Shown piece by piece: positions 1 to 12,936 of a stretch of 64,000 nucleotides of DNA. The DNA is from Andrena cerasifolii (lineage: Eukaryota; Arthropoda; Insecta; Hymenoptera; Andrenidae). How positions within the stretch are numbered: position 1 is the stretch's first letter; the number at the start of each line of letters is the position of its first letter. The translations under genes and the position numbers were made by a program. The notes under the pieces are model-generated. The model worked only from the letters and a program-made list of their open reading frames with translations. It was not told the DNA's origin and did no database searches. The stretch spans positions 12,976,001-13,040,000 of the forward strand of contig NC_135127.1 of the NCBI RefSeq assembly GCF_050908995.1, read 5' to 3'.

Positions 1-624
1 TTGTACCAGCAACCCTGGATATACAGTATACCCCCATGAAATTATAATTTTGTATGCCAATCGAGGAATGGTAGGAAGGGATTCTGAAAATTTTCTGTTC
101 TGTCGTCGAAGTATTTATGATTTAGGATCTTATTCCTCCACTCTGCATGGGAACGTACAGACTGGGATGTATCTTCCCCTGCTGCCATGTACGCTAATTA
201 TAATATAGCATCTGCGCCGACTGTGGCGTCACGGAACAAGCAGGGCAGATTAATTTGCATGTATTATAGATCGTGGACGACATTTGAAAAGTTCCAATGC
301 CGTTGAAAGTTTAAATGTCGCGCGTGCGCAGCGTAGGGGGAAGGATCGTGAAGGATTTCGCGGCTTCCTGCGAAATAAATCGTGCGATTCATGGTACATA
401 CCTACCGTTCTTCTTTTATACGGCAGCAAAAACAGAGGGCGAATTAAGTTTCCCGCGAAACGATACCGACTAATCGTGGGGTTGGACGTTGATTAATCGC
501 GAATGGTGAAAATACGGGTGAACGAGGAGCGGCGCAAGCCGACGGGCGATTTTTCTCTGTGCAAAATCACCGCGGCCGGGTGAAAAGAAATGACGGTCGG
601 TTGGCCTTTGTCCAACCGCACGGC

Positions 625-661
<37 letters not shown>

Positions 662-3600
662 GCTGCGCCGCGAGAACAAAAAGCGCTTTTGCACTCGCGA
701 TATCGAGCGGAAACGGTCGCGATGCGGCAACGCGCGACCATTTCCCCCTGGGTGAAACGTGTTACGTTTCACCTTTCGTCTGGGAAAGCGGAAGTCCGTC
801 AATTAAGTCGCGTAGTAATTGGATCTTCACTGTCAATCGTTCACTAACTTATTCCTCTCTGACCTCCTTCTCGCCGCAATGGAACGCGCAGAAAAAGAGC
901 TGGAAATTCTCCGATACTAATTAGATAATGGGAAATTCGTTCGGACACAATTCTGGTTCGATAAAAGACGTTTAGACGCAAAAGCTTAATTATGGATCAC
1001 ATTTCTACTTTCACCTTGGAGTCGGGGGTGGTTGGTTCTGATTGGCCTTGAGCAGCCACCTGCTTTTGTCTCGGCTATATCTCTCGTGGATCGCGTAAAC
1101 TCGGATCCATGTGATTCATGATTGGCGAAGAGACAAAGGAAAGGCGATAGAAGACGCGCCTGCATTCTCACTGAATTTCCCTTCATTAATGCGACTTTCG
1201 TCGGTCGTTAGAGTTTATTACCAGCCATTACTCTTGCTGTCTGTTGCATGGCTTGTCTGGTTCCGTTTGGAAGGCAGAACGGTCAAAGTCGATCAGGGAA
1301 GTACGTGGAAATTGGACGGGGCTTTCACTGTACAGCCGCCCATCGTCGGGAAAGTTTATCGCGACCGTGCGCCGCCGAGATAATCTTCGAGGAGCCCCGT
1401 TTTATCTAATCGGGCGAAAGATTGCCCCGGCGTAACATCCACGGGGACGTAACAGGATAAATGGAAAAGTCTTAAAATTTGTTCGACCAATTCGGAGATA
1501 AACCTGCTCCCGTATCGATGACTAATCTCGTATCGTCGCCGCATCACAGGCAATCGCTGCGGCTCGACGAAATCATCCTTTCGATCGGCTTCCCGCGTGA
1601 CCAGCGACGATTGCTTTCGAACTTTGTTTCCTTGGTCTACCCCGAGCTCGAAACCACTTTCGGATATTAGTTTCCCTTTGTTTCCAGCTATATTTTGAGT
1701 TGTTTCGGTGCTGTAGAGCGTTTGTAACGTGGTAAGGGGGTTTGACAATTTTCTGCTGGCTGGTAACGAGAAGTTTTCTCCAGCAGTTCTATTCCAGTCC
1801 GTCGGATTAAATTCGACCGTATCGAACTGACGCGAGAATAACGAACACGATTGAATTTCATTCCCCGACGTGACCCAGATCGGATCAGATTTGTGGTTAT
1901 TCTGATACGGAGAAGACTCGAGCCAGGTGCCTCGACCTCGTCACCCTGAAAAAATCCGCGAAACGGGCCGCTCGTTTCGAATCAACGTCAAACTGCCTGC
2001 CGTGTTCGTTTCGGTTGTTGTAACAGTATCCGTTCTATCTACATCGTCCAGATTAGGTTTACACGCGTTTCTGTCCTGCTTTATCGATACATCGCTTGTT
2101 TATTGCTATCGATTTTCCCCTGAGGCATTTCAGGCAATTGCTAATCGGCGAAACAGTCCCAATTCTCGCTTCCGTGAAAATAGCCAGAGTTTTCAAGTTC
2201 CAGGCTTCTTTGGGGGAAATACGAGGAGCGTCTGCATGAATACTTTAAATCTTTCCGAGTGGAATTCATATTAATATTGACCAAGTATCGACCACAGTGG
2301 TCCCAATGGCCCTTTGCCGTAAAATCGACTGCGTCTAAATGGCCTGGCGCAGGGAACGTCGATACCTACTCCCTTGAGGTCTCACCTCGACAGTGGCAGG
2401 AAGGACGTAAAATCGAGGCGTAAAGTGTCGATAGAATGGTTTCCGAGGCGGAATGCATTCACGAAGGAGTCGCGACACCGACCTACATCCGCGATATCTT
2501 GGAATAATCGACGAGGAGCGCGATCGAATTGCCCGTCGAAAAGTAGCCACCTGATTCTCCACCAACTTAGCCATTTAAAGGCAAAGAAACAATCAAGTGA
2601 CTCACGAAAGAGACACGTTTGGAGAAGGCCTTCAGCGTGTAACTTTCTGAGCTGTTGCTTATCGTTATCGTTCGACCAAACTCGCAACCGTGCGATCTTC
2701 GAGTACCCACCCACTCGTTATCGCCACGATGCTACCGATTCATTTCTCCCAGTGATTTTCGTGGCGTCACTTTCTTATCAATCGATTGACGTCGCACGAA
2801 CCTCTTTGTTCGTCTCCTGTTTCCTCGAGTCTCGCCGACGGTTGTTTTCGGCTCTCCGGTTTACTCCCACTTGTTCCTTTCTTAGGCCCGCGCGTCAACA
2901 TTCTTCGGCCAGGAATAATTACTGGAGCGACAGACACGCGCCTTGCCGCCGAGAATAAAACACTTATTATAATACCATAATCCGGACGATAAGTGTGTTT
3001 AACGAGGCGTGCAACTGTTGGCGCATCCCGTTCGTAAATCGCGATTAATTGGACCGTGCCTGTTCGAACCGCTCCGCGTCATTACTGTAGCTTGTGCTCG
3101 AGGAGCTACTGTATCAAAATTTTCTTTCGATACATAGAATAATTAGTAATTCATTCTCTGGTGAGTTGCCCTGAGCAAACTCTCTTCTGTTAAAGCTGAT
3201 CTGTAAAAAGCGAGTGGCAATAATCGCGCTCCGACTGTCTGGAAATCATCGATTTGGAATTCTTGAAACGGTACTTCGCAGATCGTTCCACCACTCCGAA
3301 TGTTAAAGCCTCGCGCCGTGTCGAAAGACAAGAGAATCGCGCGAGGGAAGACAAAGGCGCCAGAAGTGTCGCGGGTCGGAAGATTACACGCGAGGTGGCT
3401 CGATAGCTGCGGGGGATCAATGGTCGCGAATAATTGGCCGAGATTAATTGCCGCTTAATTTGTCACCAACTGCTACCCGCAGATTCGAGCAACGGCACCG
3501 ATCGTGTTTCTCCGCGAAAAGTCGAGAATCGATTATTGATATTGACGTCGGCGAGGCGACCTGATAAAATCCCCGCTCGATAAAGGACCGCGGCCGAACA

Positions 3601-6482
3601 CCAACGTTTCCATTGAAACGCGGGAAATGCACTAGCCGGCAGCTGAGATCGCCGTGCCTAATCTACGGAGCGCTTCAAAATACAAGTTCAATTGCAAACG
3701 ATGGGACGTATTTTTCCCACAAAGTGCTTTGTTTTCGAAATAAAAAAATTCAATGGACCGATCTTGAATTTGATCGTCAGTTATGGGTGTTGACTAAACG
3801 CAGAGTACCTATGTGTCAAAATTGTATTTAGGTCTAGGAAAATACGTATCCACGTGGGTATTGGATGAAACTCTCACGTTGGAAACGGTTCCGCGTTTTC
3901 TTTTGTAATACTGTCTTACTGGCTGTTTGCGAGGCAAATAAACACAGAGATTACAGGATATTCCGTTCCCCCGACGCGATTTATATGATGTAACGCAAGA
4001 TTGCTGTTATTTACGAGCGAAATTAACGGCTAAAAGCGGTAATTGCCGCTTTCAGAGAGGGCACCGTCTCCGTTCCTCTCTTCCACCTATCTTTCTCCCC
4101 CTGTTCCCATTCGTTTTTTCCCTTCCTATCCGCTGTGCACGCGCAGGCCGTGTTTTTCGACAGAAATACACTGTTATCGAGCAATTAGCTGGTCGGTTTC
4201 ATCAACGGGACGTCACGAAAGGTCGCCGAGAAGCAGATCCATCCGCTTTCAGGGATAAAGTGCCCTTATCGATCGTTTAGCGCGTAAATATCACAGATAC
4301 GCGCGAAAATACGAGCCTGATAATGTAGATATTAATTCTGCGACACGTGACACAGTTTCTGGCATCGATTGTGAGAAATGATTGTCCCTTTAAGAAGCTA
4401 GCCGGATCATCTACCCTGGCGCATCGCGTAATCGTTGCATCATCAATTTTCAACAAAAGTTTCGTCAGCTTTGTGTCCGTCTATAATAAAGATTAACAAT
4501 GTCAATGGTCAACGATTTCGTCGAGTGAAGCACGGTGGTCGAGGCTCGTGCTTCGACGGCGATTTTTTCGTCGAATTCGCGGTTTCCTCTCAAGCTACGA
4601 AACTAATTACCAGCAGCGGTAGAAGGCTTCGTAATTTTTTTTTTCAGGCGAAAGCAATTTTCGTTTCGATGTGGCACGACGCCATTGAGAAATATTGCAA
4701 CGGAATTAAATTGCTAAGATAATGAGGGCTTCTTGCATTTGTAACGAATGGAATGAATAATTTCCCACTTGTCAGGTATAGGAGATTCATCAGAAAAGTG
4801 TGGATCACTGTTTGGATTAAGGTGGATGTTGGAAATTGCTAGAAGAAATCTAAATTGGATAGTGGCCGCGTGGAGGTATTATCGAGGGTCTTTCTGGGTT
4901 AAAGGAAATGGCGTGCAATCCACTCGGGACCGAATAACTAGTAGTGGACGATGTTTTACTGCCGTTTAGAAGATTAGGCGAAGGCCTGGCTGATGTGACA
5001 AAGTTATAATTCGCTCCATTTATCTTTCCGATTAGAAACTCCAAATAACAGTGTTTATTGTTTCCGCTTCTTCGACTTACATGGCTTTCTTTATATAGAA
5101 GCAATACCGAGCTGCACTCTGTACCCAAAGGAGCACAAAGTAAAGCTTTCAACTTGAGGTTGATTTTAGTCGCGGAGAAAGAAGAATATTAATGAAAGCT
5201 ACGATTCTTGCAAAGGTTTTCTTTGCAGTTGTCAATGATAAACACGTCCATTAAACGCAGTGCCCAGCTTCTCGATGGATACGGAGAGGCATATCACACG
5301 CTTCCGCGGAAATCGATACTGGTTGCGATAAACCGATGTTTAACTTCCCTGTGTCAAAGTGGCTGCGTGCAACTGGCACTAGGTCAAAGATGGCAGAGAG
5401 AAACTTACGTTATTCACCCACGCTCTGCTCTACTATCTGTACCCCTTTCCTTCTCAAATCGCCTAGCTACCATAACCAAAGTGAACAACCTCCTATCCAA
5501 ATGATAAGCAGCCAAGTGAAAGCCAATGGTCCCCAACGTGAACCCTCTGTCTAGCCCCAGTCTGACCCTGAATCTGATTGGCCAGCCAGGGAAAACCGAA
5601 GGCATGGAAGTGGCTACGGTGTGGAGCGTTCTAAGGAGATAAACGAAAAAGGGGCCACGCGGCTCGTGTCACGATCTCTGCTCGCGTTCCCCGTTCTCCT
5701 CCGCCGGATCGAAAAGCGATCGTGGCCTGCACGGCGCCTAAGCATCGCGTTTTTTCCTCGGTGGCCACCGATAACGCGGACGATAACATCCCAGGCCTAA
5801 CCCCGGTCCAATAAATGCTGGTGCTCCGCGGTTTACGCACAGTCGCACGTTCCACGCATCCGTTCCACCGAATTTTACTCGCGTATATCCGTTTCTGCCG
5901 CGAGACCAGAATCTGGCGATCGTCGAGCGCTGGCTACATGCTCAAGTTCCGTTGAACCGGAGCTGACTCGAGGGACGATTGGCGCGTCGTTGACGTTGGT
6001 TGTTGCTGGTCTAAAGTGAATCCTCTGGGGGATACTAAGTAGACTCACGACTTGTCAGTGGTATGTGTGATAGAAGATCTTTTTGTGGAAGAGGGGGTAT
6101 CATTGTCGGAGGATCTATAGGAGTGCAGCTCGGTATATCCTCGTAGAGCCCTATTGCTCCGCCTGGAGGGACACTCGAGGGTAGTGGTACCAGTGAAGAC
6201 TGATCAGATTTAGGAGCGTTTAGAATTAATATCGCAGTGGTGAATTTGTCAACGACGCGATGGAACACTATTCGCGGGAAATTTGGTACTTCAGAGACTA
6301 ATTTCAGAGTATCTGAGTGTATCGATGATAGACAGTAATTAACTGAGGAAATGAGCCAGTGACACTTAGTGGAGGATCATGGTACCAAGATAGACTCGAT
6401 TTCGGGAGTACTATCGTGGCGAAAATACCGGATTCGAGATACCAGAAGTATTAGAAGGAGAGGCGTAGTATTACGTTGGAAA
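1..6482. other. Non-coding region, no gene recognised
   Basis: I find no recognisable protein domain or coding exon here. The open frames present are short, often lack a true ATG, and do not end in phase-compatible splice sites. The stretch from about 5830 to 6482 could be untranslated leader for the possible exon that follows, but no signal proves it. The only conspicuous structure is the GCG trinucleotide run listed separately. Confidence 0.5.
622..663. repeat. (GCG)n trinucleotide microsatellite
   Basis: An almost perfect GCG/GGC run of about 13 units. It creates artificial poly-Ala and poly-Arg frames on the plus strand and poly-Pro or poly-Arg frames on the minus strand. None of these frames belongs to a recognisable protein, so I treat the run as a simple repeat. 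Confidence 0.9.
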
Positions 6483-6677
6483 ATGCTGGACCGAAACGTG
6501 GTGTTGGTGCTGCGCACCAGGCAGGAGAGGACGGAGAGGCGTTTGAGGCACAAAAAGCAGGCAAACCCACCGCCAATGGAGCCACCTCCGCAGTTGCTGA
6601 ACAATAATCACCTCTACCTAGATCTGAACATGAATTTCAGCGGGATCGTGAAGCAGCAGGCTGCCAAGATGAAAAAG
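6483..6677 (+). CDS. Possible upstream coding exon (candidate alternative Rab32 N-terminus)
   Basis: A 65-codon open segment that begins at a true ATG (MLDRNVV) and ends exactly on a codon boundary at AAAAAG/GTGGGT, a reasonable splice donor. It encodes a basic stretch (RTRQERTERRLRHKK), a proline patch (NPPPMEPPPQ) and then NMNFSGIVKQQAAKMKK. I recognise no domain. No other plus-strand exon is visible before the Rab32 exons. Its phase-0 end fits only the phase-0 start of the Rab GTPase exon at 18714; the two intervening extension exons need phase 1. An alternative Rab32 isoform is therefore possible. It could equally be the first exon of an unrelated gene or a chance frame. Confidence 0.35.
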
Positions 6678-8296
6678 GTGGGTCCCCTTCGCTTCAGTTT
6701 CCCTTTATTCGGAGATTTTCACTTTAGGGGAGCAGACGTATCAGCGTCGTCTTGGCCGACGTCCGCTGATGTAACCTTACGTCAGACTTCGTATCTTTCA
6801 CCACAGATGTTCTAGCTGGGCAATTATGAACGGTTGAATGGTTCTAATGGTCGATTCCTCTCGATTCTATCAACTGCTTGGCAAACAATGAATAAGTTTG
6901 GATATTGATATGTACAGCTCTTTTCTATTAGACATCGTAATTTTGAATGTAGATACAGCTGATTTCACGACTGCCAGAGTCAATTACTGTCAAACCGTTT
7001 CCCTAATGATTGGTCGCCCATTAACGATCACTAATCGCCGCTTACGTGCGCGCTGCGCTTACATTCTTACACCGTCATCCGTGTTTACGGTTCTTTACGT
7101 AAGCGCAGTGGTCGAATCATTTATATAAGAAGAAACGGTGGACCATTTTCCTTTCGAACCGTGCATCTCGATCGCAGAGATGGGATCGATACACGATAGG
7201 GCCCCGAATAACATTTCTGAAATATTTATGCAGCGATATAAATAGCCTCGGAATTTGATAAAATGCGATTATACGCCGCGTCAGGGTATTTGAGAAGATA
7301 GTGATATCATTTATGACGTTAAATACCGATGAAAGCTCTCGAGCTTTAAATATTAAATTTCTAGACTTAAGGTTTGAAGGGAATTCAGTCGGGTGTAGCG
7401 AAACGTCGTGTAATTTTCAAGTTTTCCTTTGATTTAAACTTGAGCCGAACAGCTGGATCATCGAACTTGATCCCATCGCTAGAGACGAGACGACGACCCT
7501 TCTCACGAGAAGGAAAGTAGTTCCGAGCACGAGAGGCCAGGTTACCGCACTTTCTCCGACTCGCAGCCAGCTATAGCCGTGAGAGAATCTGCTGCGTCGG
7601 AACCAGGTGGAATAATTAGATTTAGAGACGAATACAGGAACAGCGACGACGCAACGCGCGTCGTAATCCTACGACTGTGACAATTCTTCCCTCTTCTGAG
7701 CTTTCGTCCAAACAATCGATACGCTTCGAGCGCACAACGCGTGCCAGGTGGTTACTTCCATCTGTATTTCTCTGATCGGACCATTGGAACGGAATCCGCG
7801 TCAAGCTTAGTAAATCATTTCGTGTTTTCATCTTCATTTTCAAACCTCAGCAACCTAAGTTACTGATTCTTCCACAGAATCTCGAGACCTCTAACAATAA
7901 AGAACACAGCTCACTTTCAAGAGTATAGCCCCGATCGGTGTATCAAAGTCGTTAATCCGCGATGAAAGCCTAGCGAAAGAGTCTCGTCGACTCGCGGACG
8001 GTAAGTCAAATTCCAGAGGACGTACAGCCTTGCTGTGCTCTGCCGGATGTCGCCGCCCCGAAGGGGAGAATCCCATGAATATCTGAGGCTGTTGACTGAC
8101 AAGACGTCCTACAAGTTCTCCCTGGCATCCCTTTGTTCGAGCCCTGCTACCTCGTCGATCTCTTATGGAGCCACACGTCTGTGCACTTTTAAATGTAAAT
8201 CCTAACGTCCTGCTACTAGGGAGAGCTCTAAGTCGATTAGCTGTTAAGTATTATAAGGGCGACGCTTCAAAGGGGTAGTTGGGCTTGCAATCATTA

Positions 8297-8527
8297 AGGA
8301 GTTGAAATGGTAAACGATGTAAGTGCTAGAGAAATTAATAATTACTTTTTTAGTAAAAAAGAATGTTCATTCTATGCTGAATACTGTAGTGAACAATTTA
8401 TTTCCTTTTCATTTATTTTCGCTGTCAGTAATTTATTACTCACCATAGACAAGTCTGTCGCAAGATAGAGCTGAGACAAAAACAAAAAATAATTGCCACT
8501 TATACATCATTTATCATTTCAACTCCT
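8297..8527. mobile_element. 231-bp foldback element (MITE-like)
   Basis: The left end begins AGGAGTTGAAATGGTAAA. The right end is its imperfect reverse complement (ending ATCATTTCAACTCCT), with arms of about 45 bp that continue through AAGTG and AATAATTA-like blocks. There is no coding capacity. It ends only three bases before the flanking TTA of the next element, so the two insertions abut. The superfamily is not assigned because target duplication is unclear. Confidence 0.6.
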
Positions 8528-8533
8528 CAATTA

Positions 8534-9350
8534 GGGGAGAGTAGAGGAATTACGAACACTTACGGGAAAAGTTAAATTGAAAGAAAAGTATTGACTCCAA
8601 TAATTGAACTTTGGTTAATTATCTACAAAGGCAGTACAAAGAGTTATAGATACTTTAATAAACAAATCATTTTTTTTTAAACAAATACAAAACTCTTTCT
8701 GTCCGCAATTACCCGTAAGTAACACTGGTTTTCATCCACACTGTGGGTCTGACACAGTCTTTCTTCTTGTTTCACCGAAGTTTGGTTGCTCGTGGGATTG
8801 AATATTTATCTGTTGCCGGACGGATAGAAAGTCTTTTATCTTAAACCTCTTTCACGGGTAGCTCAAGATCTTTCAACGAATCTGTGCGTATATTCTTCTT
8901 AATATAATTCCGGGCTACTGGATACATAAAAAAACTTGGAAATATCAAAAGAAAAGGGTAAATGCTATCGTCCGCAATAGCCCTATTCACGCTGTTCGTA
9001 ATTACCCCAAATGAACAGAAGTTAAGAAATTTCAAATAAAACAAATACGAACTTGTATATATACAAAGTGATCCCGTGATTTTATTTGGAATTAAGTAAC
9101 GGAACTACGAGAAAATTATGCTTTGTTGGGTAGTATAGGTTGAATGCACTATAGACTCAAAATACTCGAGCGTAAATTATAAGAAAAACTACGAAAACAT
9201 TTCACGACCATTATCTTTGCGACAGTTTCCTTAATACAAAACATAGCTAATTACATCATATAACAATATCGCGGGAGGACAGGACAAGTGAGTTCAGCGA
9301 ATATCGCGGTGTTCGGGTTTCCCCCGCGTTCGCAATTCCCCCACTCTCCC
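8534..9350. mobile_element. 817-bp non-autonomous DNA transposon with TTA flanks
   Basis: The terminal inverted repeats begin GGGGAGAGTAGAGGAATTA on the left. On the right, reverse-complemented, they begin GGGAGAGTGGGGGAATT. Both sides are flanked by TTA (8531-8533 and 9351-9353). A 3-bp TTA duplication would fit PIF/Harbinger elements, but this is inference from end structure only. The interior is AT-rich, contains partial internal copies of the terminal motif (near 8702 and 8968), and encodes nothing recognisable. Confidence 0.6.
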
Positions 9351-10576
9351 TTACTTAGATTTGAAATGGGTAGCACGTTTGATTTCCCTTGACGATTGTT
9401 TTTGCAGGGTGCATGTGGAGAAGAACATAATTATTTCGCCTGTTACATAAGGACGAATTAATAAGGCGTACAATCATTCGATCCGTCGATCGTTCCTCCC
9501 ATAGGATCTATGCTCGATGTTCCTCGCGGGCGATCACTGTTCCGTGGCGATTCTTCTGCGTCAATTTCACGCACGGTGAGTTCGTGGATTCGCGACTCGA
9601 TGCAGTCGACAGTGGTTGACAAATGGGAATCAGTTGTTGATGAATTTAAGAAACCGGAATATGTTAATTACTCGCGTCCCTTTGGCTTGCACGGGTTACG
9701 TGACACGCTTACGCACCGTGCAGGATAGTTGGCTCGATGACCTAGTCATTTAGCATTTGATTAATCAACTCGTCTGCGTCGCTGAGGGAAATCGTTGGTT
9801 TTTAAACGCAGGATTAATGGTTAGCATTATTCAGCTGTCGAGACGATTATCAACAACTTCTCTAGCTCGCCCATGACATCGCTGGTGCAGATAACACCTA
9901 GGATCTCTGTTTTTTCCTCGCATATAAATCATATTTACGCTTTTCTCGGTGATTACGAAAGTGCGCGTAAATTACATTCACTTGTTGCTTTTGTAACATC
10001 GATTAATCAAGCCTCGATGTTAAAAACAGTATAATTAGACAAATTACAGTGGATGTATCTAAGGATTGCTCAGAATCAAAGACTTGGGGAGTGAAAATTC
10101 TCGAAAAATAATTAAGAATTAAAGCCTAAGATCCTGCAATCTTCTTTCTCTGCGGGAGCCCCATATAGAAACTGAAAGAACCTACTACATTCTAAATCCC
10201 ATGGAATCCCTCAGTCGCATGAGCGCGTATTGCACCACGCGAATTTATCGGGATCATTATAAACCAGTATCTTACATAAACCACCCCACACGAGGACACG
10301 CACGGCGGATGCGCGAATCACGATGGGAATCGCGAAGCCTCGAGGTCGTCCTTAGCCGCGCGATTTCTTTATTGGCCGCCTTTGCGCGCGCCATTCCTCC
10401 GCCAATCAAGAGAACTGCACATTATCCAGCGATCAGCAATCGATTTCGTTATAAAACGGGCCAGGATCGCAAGACCGCCTTGACCGGACCTGTCCCATTT
10501 GCAATTATCGCGGCTGCTGCGTTCCTTCATCGATCCCCGTTTTTCCAATTACACAATCTGGGTAGGATACACTAAA

Positions 10577-10714
10577 GGGCGGTATTCTCAGTCGCTACTT
10601 ATTCTTAAGCGACAGCTTAAGGACGCGGCATCCTCTACTAACCTAGTAGCTAGTAAAGGATGCCGAATGCTTAAGCATTTGCTTAAGAATAAGTAGCGAC
10701 TGAGAATACCGCCC
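10577..10714. mobile_element. 138-bp MITE with perfect 34-bp terminal inverted repeats
   Basis: The first 34 bases (starting GGGCGGTATTCTCAG) are exactly reverse-complemented at the other end (ending CTGAGAATACCGCCC). A second inner palindrome (GGCATCCT with AGGATGCC) lets the whole unit fold into one hairpin. TAA lies at 10715-10717 and at 10573-10575, one base off the left end, which is compatible with a TAA target duplication. The identical arms suggest recent activity or strong structural constraint. It is non-coding. Confidence 0.85.
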
Positions 10715-12936
10715 TAAGCCTCCCCAGCTGTTCCGTTAACTTTATAGCTTCGTTAAGAGTGAGAGAGAGCTTCCATCGAAAGTTTGCAAGTGGAAAATTT
10801 TCGCGGGAAAACGTCCGCGACCTTCGCTGAAAATCCACGTCTCCGACCTAATGTAATAATTGCACTGGTTGCACTCGGCTGCAGTTTATATAAGCACGGT
10901 GAGAGGGTAAACGCGGTATGTGGCACGGCCGCTGTAAAACTTATGCAACCCGCGAACTCCGCGGAATAGCCGCTCTTCCAGGCAGATTCGCGGTGGATCT
11001 TCTGCCTGCTATCTCTCGATCGCCCAGTCGCTTGTCTCCGATCGAGAATCTGGTGCGCGGCGAGATAATGTCGCGGTGTTTTTCCTAGCGGGCTCTAGTG
11101 TCTCGCCGGGGACGAGCGAAAGAGAAGACGTTTGCGAGGAAACTCCAAGGGACTTCGTTCCTATCGATTCTGTTCATATTGGATAAGCACACGCCGAAGG
11201 GTAATAACAATGGGTAATAGAATTGGAAGCTTAGGAAGAGCCGAGTAACTCGTCGTCGTACAATTTAGGTCTGTCCACGTTGAACGGAAAGGAGGGTTGC
11301 GATCCACCCGAAGGAGCAACGCATAACCGCTGCGTTTATCGGTCAGTTGGACGGAAGACACAGAGTGCTGGATCGTTGCACGCCGGCAATTAAGATTACG
11401 CGATGAAAAATCCCCTCTAATCACCGCCTCGTTAGATTGCCCGCGCGTTCTTTCCACGCCGGTGGCTCGACTTTGGACTTTATCACTGGCTCATCCCCGT
11501 TGGCCGTTTAATTAATTAGTAGGAGTTACGAGACAGCTACGGCGCACCCGGCGACACGTAATCAGTGCGTGAAAAGTGTACAAGATGCTGTTGTCCACAG
11601 CGCAGAAGGCTCGGCCTCTTATCGTTTCAGCGTTCAAGACAGCCGCTGCTCTACAAACATTCCTTGCAACCGAAACATAACGTTTCATATTACACCTTAT
11701 GAGTAGTGCAAGTTACTACTAAACTGGAACCTTGGTCCAGTCCGAGTATCTTCTTCCCCCGCGAATATCAGCTGAAGTACAAGAGTTAAGAGAAGAAATC
11801 CACTCGTGGTCTACGCGCTGGAATCGTCAGGTCGACAGCTGCGATCGAGCACCGCCGATCCTCCTTCTCCAAGCGCGTTCCACCCCAGTTCCGGCGCCAA
11901 GTGGAACAAACCCGCGACAGGGCGAACAGCCACGGGCCGACTTTACGTAACGCGCTGGTGTTGACCATCATGGGTGGGACGATGCTTGCCGGCCGCCAGT
12001 CGGTTCTGCTGAAACCGACCAGGGCACTCGTGTCACGCCTACGTGTTATGGTAACAGACTCCGTGTCCGGGGCCGGCCAGCGCGGAAAAGTCGTCTTCGC
12101 GAGCTCAGCCTCGTTAACACCGTGGAGGGGCACCCACGACGCTCCTCCCCTCGTGCCCCCCTTGGGCATTTTTACGCGGGCCGCTTAGTGTCGCTCTGAA
12201 CACCGTGTGCACGACTTCGTAGTGCCGCGACAGAATTTGCTGCGTTTTCGCGCGAGAACGCTGCCGTTCGAGGGAGTGATTTACAGGCTAAAGGTTCAGG
12301 GCGAGGGTGGAGAACGATCGAATTTTAATAGGGTTTCTGTGACTGGGGTGAGGGGGCTGCGATCTTAGAATTGTGTTGTTTATGGGAGAAGAGCGACCAC
12401 TTGGGGGAGGCTTGTGAATCGAAGATGGACTAGGGTGGAGAAGCTGATCGCCTGTTTTCTATCGTTTTCTAAGAAATCCGTGTGAGGGACACTCGTAACT
12501 CGTAAGCGCCTTCCGTCCCGCGAGTGAACGGTAAAAGAGGCAATGAACCCTTCGGTTGGAGGGTGTGGAAGGCCGTTAGAAGCGTGGAATAGTTAGCCGG
12601 TGGAACCGGTCCCGTCGCGGCTCCCAGGCTTCTCCATTTCAAAGACACGAGGAACGCGACGGAGGAACCGTGGCGGCCGTTCCCCCAGCCGAGCAGCAGG
12701 AAAGGAACCGAGAAAGGGAAAAAACGGAGGAAACGGAGGGGGAAATGTGTCGGATTATCCGTCACTGGCCCGATCGGACCTAGAAAGCGAGTTCTTCTAA
12801 GGTTTCCACGGGTGGCAGAGGAAGCCAAGCCGTGGAAGTGCGGTACCTGCCGTTGAAGCGAGACGCAAGACAACCTAGTCGCCGATTCCGACCAGCCTCC
12901 CTCTTCGTCCGCTTCTAACCCCTTCTACGGGCGAGG

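Larger units (their letters stand above)
6678..12936. other. Non-coding interval with small transposon relics
   Basis: No exon is supported here. The stretch from about 8.3 to 9.35 kb is AT-rich and occupied by two adjoining inverted-repeat elements, and a third lies at 10.6 kb (all listed separately). GC-richer DNA from about 11.5 kb to 12.9 kb leads into the first Rab32 coding exon and may hold its promoter and leader, but I cannot place a start site. Confidence 0.5.

Noticed and set aside
470..924. Overlapping poly-Ala, poly-Arg and poly-Pro open frames around 600-700
   Set aside because: All are created by the GCG microsatellite, on both strands and in several frames, with no domain outside the run.
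10201..10575. 124-codon plus-strand frame with a true ATG
   Set aside because: There is no domain and no splice context, and it ends inside the flank of the MITE. It is probably chance.
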